Shown here: positions 1-13,000 of the stretch, piece by piece | How positions within the stretch are numbered: the first letter of the stretch is position 1 | How the letters are laid out: each line of letters starts with the position of its first letter | Origin: Bryopsis sp. KO-2023 | Lineage: Eukaryota > Chlorophyta > Ulvophyceae > Bryopsidales > Bryopsidaceae | Direction of reading: 5' to 3' | NCBI GenBank assembly: GCA_030272585.1 | Contig: BSYQ01000001.1 | Location: 6,510,001 to 6,574,000 of the forward strand | DNA: 64,000 nt | Made by a program: the position numbers and the translations under genes | The notes under the pieces: generated by a model | What the model saw: only the letters and a program-made list of their open reading frames with translations | Database searches by the model: none | What the model was told of the DNA's origin: nothing

Positions 1-213
1 AAAAAAAACAAAAACAAATTTCTGTAAGAAAATAGTGAACTTGTGTTCGAGCAATGACAAGTTACTGTTCAGAAAAAAAGACCTAAAAGTAATGTATGTT
101 TTTTTGTCTTTTTTTTATTTGAATAACTCCACAGTTAGTGCAGTTGGGAAAAAAAAGTACAAAAATTGAAAGCAGTGCAAGGAGAACTACCGAATACCAT
201 TTTTTTTGAGGAC

Positions 214-1095
214 TCATTCAACCTTATCCATGCTAATGTACAAGTAGCCATCGACCCCGTCTTTCAAGCACGATCGACACCGAATTCCACGACTTCTGTC
301 CTCGTCAAAAGTGCACCGATCGCAACAACACGCCAGCAGCCTTTGACAATCCAAAATCCTCCTTCGAGCTGGGGTCGATGCCCATTTCCAGTCCCAGCAC
401 AGATTCAACGTCAGCACCTCACCCTCGTCGATAGGTCGATTCGCCACCAGGCGCGACTCGTTCCAATTATCGTTCGTCGGCGGAACGTACAGCACATGCG
501 GTTCGCCGCATGTATGTCTGAAAGTGGCGGCGATATCGAAAATCGCGGTGGTGTTGTGAAAGGGAAGGCAGCTCGCTTCCCACGCCACCAGACACCGCGC
601 AATCGTCGCCCTGTCGATTCCCCGCAACGCATCTAGACACGGGTCCACCGACCGTGCCGTTTCGATTTTCAACGCTGTCTCCTTGGCTCTCCTCACGGTT
701 TCATTGTCGTCGCGATCGTCCGCATTGATTGGCAGCAATCCGAGGAGCTTTTCCTTGGCCGTCGAGTCCGCCCCTGCGAATGCCAGCAGTCGAAACAGCC
801 ACGACGTACTCACCAGCCGCACCCTCCCAAAGTGTATCAACTTCTTGTGCAATTCTTTCCGCATAGGCCGCGGCTTCACCTCCACCAGGAAAGGCGACAC
901 CGCCATGACGACGTCCCCCGCATAGAAGCGCCGGTTAGCTATCAGGAAATTGTTCGCTATGCGGATTCCGCTGTCAAGCGTTGAGCTCGTGTCTTGCTGT
1001 CTGATTAGCCTATGTTGAGGTCTGGCCACCCAGCCCCGTGAAAAGTCAGAGAGGGAGAGAACCGTTCTGTCCAGCACGAGCTCGCTCGGAGGCAT
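214..1095 (-). CDS. SET-domain protein, SMYD-like, possibly catalytically degenerate
   Basis: Intronless 293-residue frame opening with MPPSELVLDR. The C-terminal half resembles the end of a SMYD-type SET domain: an acidic turn (RPIDEGEVLTLNLCW, about residues 220-235), then TPARRRILDCQRLLACCCDRC, which fits the 'T..RR..L...F.C.C.RC' pattern, and a further CRSC pair. This family usually transfers methyl groups to protein lysines. Two hallmark sites look altered: the NHSC motif reads RHTC, and the usual catalytic tyrosine after the GE turn is replaced by LNLCW, so activity is doubtful. No MYND finger is seen. The stop follows MDKVE, but a possible GT donor just before it would allow a further exon beyond the window edge. 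It is divergent from the HEAT gene, with about 205 bases between the two starts. Confidence 0.6.
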   Translation of the reverse strand: MPPSELVLDRTVLSLSDFSRGWVARPQHRLIRQQDTSSTLDSGIRIANNFLIANRRFYAGDVVMAVSPFLVEVKPRPMRKELHKKLIHFGRVRLVSTSWLFRLLAFAGADSTAKEKLLGLLPINADDRDDNETVRRAKETALKIETARSVDPCLDALRGIDRATIARCLVAWEASCLPFHNTTAIFDIAATFRHTCGEPHVLYVPPTNDNWNESRLVANRPIDEGEVLTLNLCWDWKWASTPARRRILDCQRLLACCCDRCTFDEDRSRGIRCRSCLKDGVDGYLYISMDKVE

Positions 1096-1300
1096 CAGTG
1101 CGGCACGAATGATCAGGGATGCCGATTCCAGCTCGCCAATTAACTTGGCTGGAAGAGATTCGTCTGTTTTGGGGGGGTGGGCTTAGGATGGGCCCTGTGC
1201 GTGATGAAATTTTTATTTCTTGGTGGGCAACCGTCTGGTACGTCAGAGCTTCCGTTTGGATCGGCTCCGATGTCGACCTGCGCAGAGCTTTCATCTGTGC

Positions 1301-4300
1301 ATGTCATTCTCGTCACTGTGGCTGAATGGTTGCGTGCTTGTGACGCGCGTTGTTTTGCACGCCAAATGTGGCCGCACCGTGTCCATCCACAAAGTGGTGA
1401 ACGAAACAAACCAACCCGCACCGCAAACCTCAAGGCAAGAGTCGGAGCAGAACAAGCACGACATCGAAACTGCCAGAATCCTTCCGAAAGGCTCGAAATC
1501 GGGCACGGACCATCAGTCCGACCGCAGGGCTCACCAGTCTGTCGAGCCGAGCAATCAACCATCGGTCATTACACACGAGCCAATGAAGCATTCCCAAGCC
1601 AGTTTTTCTGTCGCACATAGCCGAAGGATTCCGTGCAACTCCGTAAGCGTCAACAATCACGAAAGATCGGGTGACAGCGAACCAAAACGTGTGCTTTTTT
1701 TGGGTTTGGATTTGGTCGCACGATTAGTCGCCAGGGGTATCGAAACGCGTTGCTGGTTTCGGGTGGGGCGTTGTCTTGTGGAGGCAACTGATGACGTTGT
1801 ACATACCAAGGCTTCGCCGGGCAGTGTCGGACTACTTTTTGCAACCAACTTCAAGAGAATCTGCCCAGACCCTGCACGTGGTCGAGGTGCTCCGCTTTGC
1901 AACCCCTACTTTTTTTTGTATCGCTGCATTGTTCCTGTTTTTTTGTTTTGATATACGAAGCCCCGACTTCTGGCTGTTCGCACGATAGCGCGCGCGCGTC
2001 TCGACGAGGCACCGTTGCGTGATGGCGTTGTGTCGAACGGCTTTGGGGCTGGCTGAATCTTTCTTGACATGCGGTTTTTCTGTGCGCATGTCGACGTTTT
2101 GACAGGAATACTTAGGAGACCCGAGAACTGTGGACACCGTTTACAAGTATTTCATTTCACAGTCATCCAGAGAACCTCACAGGTGCGGTTTCGTGAGGTT
2201 TGTTCGGGGTGATCTTCTGCTGGACGACTTCCTTCACAACAAGTCGAAAACAAAGCGGGAGGAAAAAAAAAAAAATCCAAGTTTCCTTCGACACCTTCCA
2301 GCTCGTGAACTTGCTGTTGGAGTGAGAGTGTGACCTGCTCTATTATTTTTTGATGTTTTTTTTTGCTGCAGCCCGCTTGTTATCGCCAAGGCAGTGTCCT
2401 TGTTGAGACAGTATCTTTCCAGGTGAGAAAAAACACCACGTTTCTTTTTTCTTCTTTCCAGTTTTTCTTATTTATTTCTCCATCTCCATCTTTATTTATT
2501 TTTTGAATTTTCAGCTCCAATCTTTGTGGAAAAGAGAGAGAAAAAAGTAAGAACATTGGGATTTGAGTTTCAGTTTCTGTTGATGGTAGGTATCAACCGA
2601 GTCAAGACACAGTCCAGTCAATTTTGCATTTCTGTGAATTTGCCCGGAATGCTGTGGGGCCTGGATCTGCCGGTACGTTGAAAATGAATGAATGATTTAT
2701 ATTATATTTTTATTTTATTTTAAGATTTTTCCTGCTGGAAGTCCAACTAATATCCATGCAAACCACCTTGGATTTCATGCCTACAGTAAAAAAATTGCAT
2801 TCCGAAAAAAAATGATGCAATAATGAGGAAGGCGGAAAAACGTGTGTTATTAACTTGTGGAGAAATTCCATTTTTTTTTGGGGGGGGAGGGGTTATTCAT
2901 AGTTTTGAGTTTAGAGAAATATGTTTGTGTGTTTTTTTTCTATGGGGAGGAAAAAGGGTCGCAGAGAAATAAGTGCAACAACGAAATAGATAAACCCCCA
3001 AAATTACCAACTTAGAATTTATATATATATATATATTTTGTTGTTTCTTCCGTGAAGGTAGAGAGCATCACATTTGCAACTCCATCATGCCTGTTTTTTT
3101 GAACTGGGAAGGGAACGAAACCACAAAGAAAAAGAATTAAATTTTGTTTTTCCTTTTGTCTTTTAGATTTGCACCAGAGCCTCCGGTATTTGCAGTGCTT
3201 AGTTTCGCACATCCATGCCAAGTTCCCCAACAGCAGCTATGCGGAGGAGAGCGTGTAAGAATCTTCACAAAACAAAGCAACGAAATATTGAAACAGAGGG
3301 GACAGATGATCCACCCTTGCACATATTCTGAAAAGATAGATCCTTTTGTTTTTGGTGTTTCTCTGCTTGTATTAAACATATCAGATTTTTTTGCATGGTG
3401 AAAATTGCGACAAAGGTTCTCAAACCTGAAGAAACAGTGGGTTTTTATATGCAACTGTGCTCTATTGAGAATGTTTTCTGCAACCAGGATCAAAAGTATA
3501 AATTTTTCCATGCGGCACCCGAGAATCGATAGCATGGAGGTGGAACAGTCCCCCCCCTCCTTCCCCCAAACGAGTCTTTTTTTGACTTTTCGGTGTTGAG
3601 GATTTTTGTTCGGTGTCCAGGTCTGCTCGATTTCAGAGATTTGGATTGGTGCCATCGGATTCTGGGGAGGTCAGCGAGTACAGTGACAGTCACGCTTCGG
3701 GAATATTGGGGGCTTCCTTAGCTGCCGGAAGGAACTCTCTCGCAGCAAGCAGCGGAGCAGGCAGCAGCTGCGGATCAGAACATGCAACTTCAAAAAGAAA
3801 TCCAACGGCAGCCGGTCCGTTGAGCCAGCCCGAGGATTCCTACCAGAAGGCAAGCTTTGCATGTAATCACTCTTTCAGCTGTGATTTGCCATAGAGAGGA
3901 CACACCATGTGACGATCCACACCATGTATTGATGATTTTTTTTTTTGGGGGGGGGGGGAAGGAATGAAGGTGGTGGGGGGGGGGGAAGGGTATGAGACTG
4001 ACAGAAAATTTTGAAATGGATTCCCAACAGGCGTTCGTGAGCTCGAATGGAAGTCCGCTGCTGGGTGCAGATTGGCACATCCATCGGCCGTCAGGATCAA
4101 AGGGAGGCATGAGCGACATGTTTGCACAGGAAATGCTGAAGTTCAGACCGCCGTTAGCATGGATGGAAGGTTAGACACGGAGCATTTTCATCCATTTGTT
4201 CTACTTACCCACCTCAAAAAAAGGTGTAAAAAAACAGTGCTGGTAGAACCTTTTTTGTTGAAAAGCCGACCATCAGGTTCCTTTAAAAAACATGGACATG

Positions 4301-7300
4301 GACCAAAATTCTTGAGTCATGTTTGCGTGTGAATTCCAGGAGAACTGGAGGCAAGTGGATCATTGCCAGATGAGGATGGATGGCTGGCAGCAACAAGTGA
4401 GTTCACTTTCACTCTTAAATTTGAAATTAAATCTATATTAAATTTGATCAGCTTCGAATCCTGTGCTGCCTTGCTTTTTTGCATGTGGTGCAAAAACAGA
4501 ATACTGTATCATCTGTTCTGTGTGTGTGTGTTTGTCCAGCTATTCAGGGGGTGTCCTTCCCTGAACACCTGTGGACTGTGGCTGGTTCACAGAAACTGCA
4601 AAATCAGGTAGAGTTGCAGAGGTCCTCCAGTCTGATCGGAGGGGTGCCTCTGTTTCAATACAAACACTACATGGAGCAGGAGGCTTTGAGTTTAAATTCA
4701 GACGAAACGGCAGCCGTTCTGGAGGCTGTTTGTGGGCCGATTGCTGCTGGGACGGGGCAGGATCTGATATGGGCGTCGGAGGAAAGGCAAATGTGGTCTA
4801 CAGCTGAAGAACCTGCACGGTCCATTGGGCAGGTAATAGGACTATGGATGGATCAGTTGGACTTTTGCTGCCGTAGATTGTAACAGGCCTATGTGAAGGA
4901 GCTCGATTTCCCTAATGGGAGCTGCAAGTGTCTTGCTGTTAACCACCTAATTGCTTTTGCTTTTCTTACGGGGAGGGGCTACCTGACCGAGTCGGGTTTT
5001 CTGCAGCACCGTACAACTGGGTCAAAAACGTAACCCCAGGTCCAGTAGGTTTCTCTGCTGTTGCTAAGGAATTTTCTTTCAAAACAAAATGACAGGTGTG
5101 TGCCACGCTGCTGGTGAAGCTGATAATGGATCTGTACTTGAAAGCGGGGGAAAAAGTCTCCTACCCGCTCGTGCTTCAAATGCTGCAACACAATTTGGAG
5201 GATCCGGATCCTGCCACGCGGGCTCGGGCATTCGACATCATCTACAATCTGTCCTTGCATTCTCAAATGTTGATGGAGCCCCCCAGCGATTTGGAAATCG
5301 GCGAACAGCGGTGGGAGCAAGACGTGCAGGAGGCGAGGGAAAAGAGGCCCCCCAGTCGAAGCAATATGAGTCCTTTGCCCAGCTGCACGACCCCCATGTC
5401 GGAAAGATCCTCATCCAGCCACCGATTGCATCCTTTGCAAGAGGAGGTCCAGCATAACGGTCGGCAGGACAAAGGGAAGAATCCAAACAGGGCGAAGACA
5501 GCAGAGGTGCTCCTTGAAGTACATGTATATGTACAAATGTATTTTATTCTTTCTTTATAGAATGCATCTCTGATCCTCCATCAAGGTTTAGAGGGTGGGG
5601 AAACCTCGTGGGATTGAGTGCTGGTTGTAATGTCTGTTTGTGATTTTCTCAGGCGTCGAAAACTGGGATGGATTGGTGGCTGCAAGTCTTGCTGTTCGAT
5701 TTGCTGGTGATAATCACTCAGGTAATAAGCCTCTTCTGATAAGCCTCTTGTGTGTGTTTTCATCGTCAACCCAAATCGGTGGAAATGTTTTTTTGAAGGG
5801 CAGGGACTCTGGCTTGATATGATGTGGGGGATTCACATTCCTCGAGTGGATAAAAAGTGTGGGAAAAAATCTGGGGTGGAATCGGTTGTGTGTTTTTTTG
5901 TTTTTGGCCAGATGGGAGAAGAGAGTGAGGCTGTGTGGAGTTCGGCAGCGGGATGCTTCGTCCACATGACGACATGTGGTGGACGAACGCTGTGGGATAA
6001 GTTAACAGGGTTTCCAGTTAAGGTGCTATCCAGATTGCTCAGGAAGAGTGCAGAATTCGGATGGTAAGCAATAGGATTATCTTTTTTTTTTCTAGATTGT
6101 GCTTTCTTTTTGAGAAGTGCACCAGCAAAGGGTTCAAAATTTGTTTTGCAATCCTGGCTGTTGCTCCAGCTGCATGGGTGGTTTTCTTTTGAACCCTGTT
6201 GTGTACTTTTCACAGCTTCTTAGGGAAATCGTTCCAGCGTGAATTGGGGGAATGCTGTTGAATACAATTTTTTGTGTTTAAAAAAAGAACTGCTTTGCTT
6301 TTTCCTGAAATTGCACGGTAATATCGAATGGGGGTCATGGATGCATCTTTTCTTTCTTGGTTTTTTGTGCAGGTCTGATGAGCTGTACGCCCATTTACTT
6401 CGACTGCCCGTGAACTTGCTGTACTTACCAGATTCGCAGCAGGCAGGTGTGAATGCAACATCGAGCAGTCTATATATATATTCCGGAGACAAAATCCCTT
6501 TGTTTTTTTTTTGTTTTCTTCTCCTTTGAATCGTGGGCTGACTTCCGGCTGTGTTTCGATTTTTTTTTCAGAGTCCGTCAAATGGACCATCAGCGAGGAG
6601 CGTTTCGACCAGTTCGGTGGGATGGATGAGCTGTTGTTTCACTTTCAACATGCCAGAAGTTCGGAGGCGGTGGCCAGTCTCGTGCGGGTGCTGATCGACT
6701 ATGCTGCTAAACAGGCAGGTAAAGAGAAATAAAAAATTTCATCCATATGATTTCTTTTAAAAAAGAAAAAAAAAAAGAAACATAAGTATCCGCTGTTGCT
6801 TTTTTTTCTCTTGATGGGAGCAGATGAGAAATTCATTTTTTTTTGGAAAATAACTCCCAAGGTTTTTACACTGTGAGTGCATGGGGTTCAAAATTTTTCC
6901 CTCTGTGATTGGAATAAACAAAACAGAGTGGGGTTGAGAAATGCGATGTGAATCTCGGTGTTGATCGATTGTTTGTTTTTTCTTGGACCGTCTTATTTTT
7001 TCTCAGGGTGCAGCAGCGATATTCTCGCTCCATTGGTTTCAGGGTTACTGTCTCCAGGCTCTTTGGAGGTGGTCCTGTCTGCTTGCCGTCAAGGCCACCA
7101 TGGAATGGGCGAAATCGTCCAAGCAGCTATCCACAATTGCTTGTTAGAACGCAACACCGAGCAAGAAAGCCCACGGAAGCCCACTCACCAACGAAACATG
7201 TATTCTCAGTCCTCCTTCTTCTCCAGCGACACACACTCCAGCTCGGGCTCCTTCGTCGAACCAGAAGCCCTGGACAGCTGGAAGGCCGTCTTGTGTTTGG

Positions 7301-10079
7301 TCGACGTCCACTTGTGTGATTGGGGTTTGGATGACTATGGCAAAGTTTCGGACCTGGTGGAACAAACTAAAAATAGCCTGAAACGCGCCGCCACTGGGAT
7401 GAATGGTGCAAGCTCAGAAGCCTGGGGCTATTTGAGGCCGTTGTTGACCAGTGATTTGCCTGGAAGGAGGAGAACCGGGTTGAAGTGGCTGGGAATTCTG
7501 CTTGCTCTGCAAGCGGATGATGTCGCTGTGATGGAGAAAAACGGCGGCCAGGTTTGTGTTCACAAGGGGAAAATTTGTATTTAAAAAAATAATAATGAAA
7601 AAAAAATGAAAAAAATAATATATACAGTGCGTTCCGCTTATTATGTCGTCGGTTACTGTAGCACGCCGTCTACTCGAGCAAAATCGCCAGGAACGGAATT
7701 TTCTGGGGGTGGGGGTGTCCGTTTAATCAATCTGGGTTTCGGGTAATAAATCAATCATACGAGAATCGTCAAACGAGAGGACGCGTGGTACAAAGGGAAT
7801 GCGAAACAGTCGAACAAAATGAACGGAATACAAAATCGTCGAATTTTTGTCAGTTTCTGGACATCATATTTGTTGCGATGGTAGTCGAACTGGAGCGCAG
7901 AGGCTATGACAAGATGGAGGAGTACGAGAATGCCCAAGACGGCGTCATCGCGCTCCTTCGTCAGCAGTTTAAGCGCCAGGGTACTATTAAGGAGTTTTTT
8001 AGGTGTTGATTCGACAATGGACGCGTCTGGGAAAGAGGAAATGTCGGATGCCGTATTGTAAATCTGCCGCGTATAAAATCAAAAAAGTCGCCGCCCGAAT
8101 GTGTTGGATTAAGCGGAATGCACTGTATATATATGTATATAAATATGTATATAAGCGCTTTTTTGCGATATGGGTTCTATGGAAGGGAGCTCCGTTATCT
8201 CACATAATCATTCTGTAATGGTTTGTACCCCAAACGAGACATGTGAAAAAGAATAAGAAGGAAAAATAAAGAATAAGAGTATGAAAGCATATTTTCCTTT
8301 GCGTGCATGCATGCCTTCAGTGACAGGGCAGCACAGCTCTAGAACCTCACCTTGTTTTCCATATAGATTTTTATTAACATGTCTTTGTGTGCGTGTGTCT
8401 TTTCTTTTTCAAACAGTCGCTGCTTCCACAGCCTCCCCAGCATCCTCTCCAGCCAGTTGCGGACATCAATTCTTGCAAGCCGACCGACAAAGTTTTGCAC
8501 ATGCTGTTTGAGTGGGTGTCACGGGTCCAAGCTGGGAAGAGGATCGGCTACGAATTCACGATGCTGATCGACCAGCTTGTATCTCATCTCATATCGGCTC
8601 AGAGTGCTGTGGAGGGCAGCAGTGCTGGACCAATGGTTAACGGGAAGAGAGGGGGGGTGAGTGGGCGGGGCCGGCTGCTGTTTGGGACGCTTCATGTCGC
8701 AATGGAGTGGGTGAAATTGATGCCAGAGGAGGAAAGGTGACCTAAAGATTACTGTCCCTAACATTTCCGCAAGTTGATAAAAAAAAAAAAAAACAAAAAA
8801 ACAGGAAGGCTGTTTTTTGTTTGTTTGAGAAATTACATGCTTTGGGCTGTGTTGTTTTTAAGTCTTGGAAAAACTGTTAAATGACTGAAAGATCAGTAAT
8901 CCTTGAGTTTCAGGGGGTTTATAATTTTGTTTCCTTGCTAAAAATTGAACAAGGCTGCAAAAAATTGAATATGGCTGGATGAGTGGTCATAATCCTCGAG
9001 TCCCAAGGTTTTATTTTTTTTTTCTTATCAAAAATTGAATTGTGCTGGTTGTGGCCTGGGTTGGGCAGGCGGCAACCATTGTTGAGCATCACAGATCACA
9101 TATTCGAGACTGTCCACGCTCCACCTCAGTTAGCTCCAATGTCTGGAACGCCTTCGGGAGGACAACAGGGCTATCGGCCCTTCACTCAATCCTCCACCAG
9201 TGGAAGTGGTGTGGTACCAGGGCCAGGACCGTTTTTGCACATGGACTTTCTGGTCGGGGCAGGAGCCGTCTATGTCCGTCTGCTTAGGATAATTCCAATG
9301 AAGCTGCTGGTGGGTGATTGATTCGATCATGAATTTCGGAAGGAAATGGATATGAGTATGGCCGATGTGATAAAAAGCGCTTTGTTGGTTCAACGATACA
9401 TAATGATTTCATGGGAGTTTTTGAATGTTTGGCTGGTGCTGGGGGTCAGGTGGATCTGATGGAGGCTTTGGATGGTTTCGCTCCTGCGTACATCCTATCA
9501 TCGTGTGCGTTGCGACTCGGATTTCATGGAAGACCTGGGCACAAAAATCGTGGTAGAACTTCTCACACAAATGTTCCTTGGAGCGACACCGTGTCAGACA
9601 TGCGTGCTGCTCTGGCTCTATTACTTCTGCACAGGTGTTGGGAGGGGGAAGTAGCTGAATGTTTCATGATTTACATTATGGGATTGAGGAGAGTATCCTT
9701 GAACGGTCTATTTCACGTGCGTGTGTGTGTGAAATCAAAAGAGAAGATCTCCATTGTGTCTGTTATTTTTTTGGGGGGGGGGAATATTTTTCTTCCTCTG
9801 ATTTTTTGTTTTTCGATTTTTGTGAGGTTGACGATCGACACAAAGGGGGATGAGCAACTGAAGAGCATGACGGAGGGATTGTTAAAGGATTCGGACGTCC
9901 GGGTGAGGTATTTTGCGAGCAGACATCTTTTGAAACAGTTCATGCAACAGAAGCCGGACGATTGCAGGAGGGCTCTCCGTCAGTTCGTCGCCCAGGCTCA
10001 GCAGATTAATGATGAAAGACTGGTGGACAATCCTTATTTGCAAGTCGGCCACATCTTGGACACATGCATCACAGAATGA
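1301..10079 (+). CDS. HEAT/ARM-like protein of the plant At3g12590 type
   Basis: Nineteen exons join in phase to 1251 residues: 1301-1642, 2106-2182, 2372-2422, 2590-2672, 3167-3254, 3621-3849, 4031-4169, 4340-4396, 4540-4832, 5096-5506, 5653-5721, 5912-6063, 6373-6446, 6572-6718, 7007-7551, 8417-8736, 9069-9309, 9450-9634, 9827-10079. From memory it runs parallel to an uncharacterised plant family of about 1200 residues: SPLVIAKAVSLLRQYLSRYQ, then PLFQYKHYMEQEALSLN, RARAFDIIYNLSLH, LKWLGILLAL, and a C-terminus LLKDSDVRVRYF...AQQINDERLVDNPYLQ. It is helical-repeat rich, with no catalytic motif, signal peptide or membrane segment. Its function is unknown to me. The first exon (114 residues) is the least certain; it was chosen because its GTAAGC donor leaves phase 0. 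The intron after 3849 starts with GC. The 7552-8416 intron carries a DNA transposon remnant. Confidence 0.75.
7625..8125 (+). mobile_element. Non-autonomous pogo/Tc1-mariner-like DNA transposon
   Basis: A 501-bp element inside a HEAT-gene intron. Its ends are inverted repeats: left CAGTGCGTTCCGCTTA and right, reverse-complemented, CAGTGCATTCCGCTTA (15 of 16 match). It is flanked by TA on both sides, the target duplication of Tc1/mariner/pogo elements. The interior keeps a short frame (7785-8009, no ATG) ending LLRQQFKRQGTIKEFFRC. This looks like the tail of a pogo-type transposase, with a PCNA-binding-like QxxIxxFF peptide at 7977-8000. The catalytic DDE region is absent, so the copy could move only with enzyme supplied elsewhere. 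Assignment to pogo rather than another TA-targeting family is inferred from the tail peptide. Confidence 0.75.
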
Positions 10080-13000
10080 GAAGCATAATCGATTCGTTTG
10101 GTTCCTTTTTTTTATTTTTAGGATTGTACATTTATTTTGGTGGTATGTTCATCGCACAGATTCTATTGCATCGTTTTCGACCAAATCGGGTTTTTCTGGC
10201 AGGGATAAAAGAAAAGTAATTGAGAAAAAATCAAAAATTCCAAGGGGGATTCTGTAGAAGGGGGGGGGGGGAAGGGGAGGGGGGTTGAATGGAGAAGGAA
10301 TGGAGGGGAAAAAACAGGGGAAGAAATCAATGTGGGGGAAAAAAGGGGTAAAAACAGGGATTCCAGGGGGGCTGACATGAAAAAAACTAACGGGTAAACA
10401 AAAGAAAAGCATAAGAAAGAAACACATGATATAAGAAAAGAAGGAAAGAAAGAAAAACAACAGTTGATCGAGGTTATGTTTTGTTTTTGTTTTTTGGAAA
10501 AAGAAGTTTCGAAGGGGACTTGCGAACGGGCAGACGGGGAGCGTCATGCTCACCCGTTTTTTTTTTTTTTGGTTTTTCCTTCCCTTGTGTGTGTGCGTGT
10601 TTTTTTTTGTCTTTTCCTTCGATTTTTGCCCTTTGGTTGCATCAAGGGTGGAAAAAACGAACATGGGGTGGAGTGCAAAAAGACGACCTCCGCCGTCTGC
10701 CCAGCTTTTTCTTTTTTCTTTTTATTTTCGGATTTTCTCTTTTTTTGTTTTTGTTTCTTTTCTGATGATAACTTACAAACAAGTTCCAAATGGTATAGGG
10801 GGTTTTCGATACGTCATGCTGTATTTCATGCATAATTTGTGCCGTGTATTTTGGGGGGTTATGAGGAAGTTTTGGTGATGTCGCTTTTTTATGGCGAAAA
10901 AAAAAAGAGGGAGAATTCGTGCAAGCCCCTTGACGATGTGGAGTAGTGCAGGATTTGACTCAGAAAATGCGTTTGGATGTATCATCAGGATGTTGTAATG
11001 CACAATAACCACTCTCCCAATGATTTTACTAACTGAAAAAAGAAGAGCAAGGATAAAATACGACAGTGTGGAATAATCTATCCAGCAACAAAGGCTTCCC
11101 TGCCGTTCCACCCTCTGTCGGGACTTTTCCCCAATCGCTGAAAAACAGAGTTGAGTGCAGCAAACCTGGCACTGTTCACACCAAAGTTCACCTGAGGATA
11201 ATGCAAGCATTGGTGGTGGTGGAATAATGAAATTATAGACTCTCTGCAATATACCTCTTTTGATTCCGTGTGAAGATTCCTGTGAACAAAAATGATGCCC
11301 CACACACACACATACTTATTTGAAGACTGCACAAGAAACGTGCAAAAAATCAAGTCGTCCACGCTAACTCAAAGACAAGGCGTTTGTATCAGCAAACGGT
11401 GATACAATCGTGCAAAGTTTAGGAAGCTTTTGTTTTGTGCGTGCTGTCCAACTTCACAGCGATTTTGTGTTGGGAGCCTACTGGCGATTGTGGTTTGAGC
11501 CAGGCTTTTTAAAAAAGGAAAGCATTCACTCTTTCCCGCCCAGAGTTTTCAACAGCCAAAATGATCAAATATTTTTTTCTTACACTTCGTCCCGTTCAAC
11601 AGACAATATCAATCAGACTAATGGTTTACAAGAAGCCTTTGCTGTACATATATCTTTCCACCGTTGAAGAACAGTTCTTTCTCAAGGATTTGTTTCAAGT
11701 TTGACGCTGGTCTCTACTTCAAACAGTGCATTGTTTTATCCAACGAGGATCTCACTATGTCACTTCATAAATATGTGGTGGGTGGAACCGCACACAAAGG
11801 GCTTTATCAAGGAGTTGGAGGAGGGAATACCTCGTTTCGGAGGGGGCTGAAAACAGTTTCTTCTTCCTGTGCATCTTGGAGATGAGTTTTAACAGGTGAA
11901 CACCAATCAAAAATGCATCCCACGAGACAAAAATGTCCCAAACGGTTTTTTTGGTTTTTTTCTTGCCAAAAGTGTAACAGGCCAAAATGGAAACACAAAA
12001 TTGATCCACCCCCGCGGGTCACAATCACTCAAAAATACCTGTGAGCAGAAAAACAAAGAAACAAATACTTTAGTTGAGAGGCTGCAAGTGTGCCTCGCTC
12101 ATCTCAAGTGGGATATCAGTTCAAAAATTGCGGCCATGCTTCACAGTTTTGACTAAAATTTGTTGGGAACACAACTGTTCGAATATATGGCGTCACACAT
12201 GCATTTATTTGCGCGTGGCCACACTTTGACCCCTGTTACAACACGAAAAGACACCCCCCAAAAAAACAAGACACAAAAAGATCTGTGCCAAGTTCAGGGT
12301 TTTTTTTGGCTCCTCCATTGCACACACATGCAATCACAATCCCCATCACGATTCCCGAATTCAACACCCCTTTTTTTTTACTTTCTTTTCCCCGAGGAAA
12401 AAGGAAAAATCTGACTTCCTATTTTCTCCCAAAATGTATTTCTACAATCCTCTTTCGCACGAAAGGGAAAGCACACAAATGCTACATTCGTCAAAGTCAT
12501 GTAAGCAATAATCGTCAAAGAGTTCCCATCTAAAGTCCGCTGTTAAAAAAACGAGTGTCTTGCGCACAACCGGCTGTCAAAATCAAAACCCAATCGTGTC
12601 CCAAGGCCTGCTACTCGGTATACGAATCATTTTTCATGATAAGTCTCCCCAAAATCAAATTAAGTCCACTGCACATATTTGACAGGTGGCATCACTACTA
12701 CTCTTTCCACTCCCCCCCCCTCCCCCCCCGACCCCTCCACCCGAAACTGAAAGTCAAAAGACGAAAAAGAGCAGTCCATTGAATGCTTTTTTGTTAGGTC
12801 GACTAGAGAAGCTCCCATATGAACCGTATTTTTCGTCCCTCAATAGTATTGCTAGTATTCTGTAACTGCACTTGAAAAAAATGACAACCACCAAAGAACG
12901 AAAAAAACCAAAATAGAATTCACAAATGCTCGCATGTATCTATGTATCATTTCTTTCGTTTTTTGTTCTTCTTTTCCCTCTTCCTCTTTTCAAGTGCTTT

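Noticed and set aside
166-636. 156-codon plus-strand ORF near the left edge
   Set aside because: Antisense to the SET-domain gene and without family resemblance.
9472-9654. A second protein-like frame in the penultimate part of the HEAT gene suggesting a frameshift
   Set aside because: The other frame keeps phase at both splice sites and aligns through ALRLGF...SDMRAALALLLLHR with the plant family, so no frameshift is needed.
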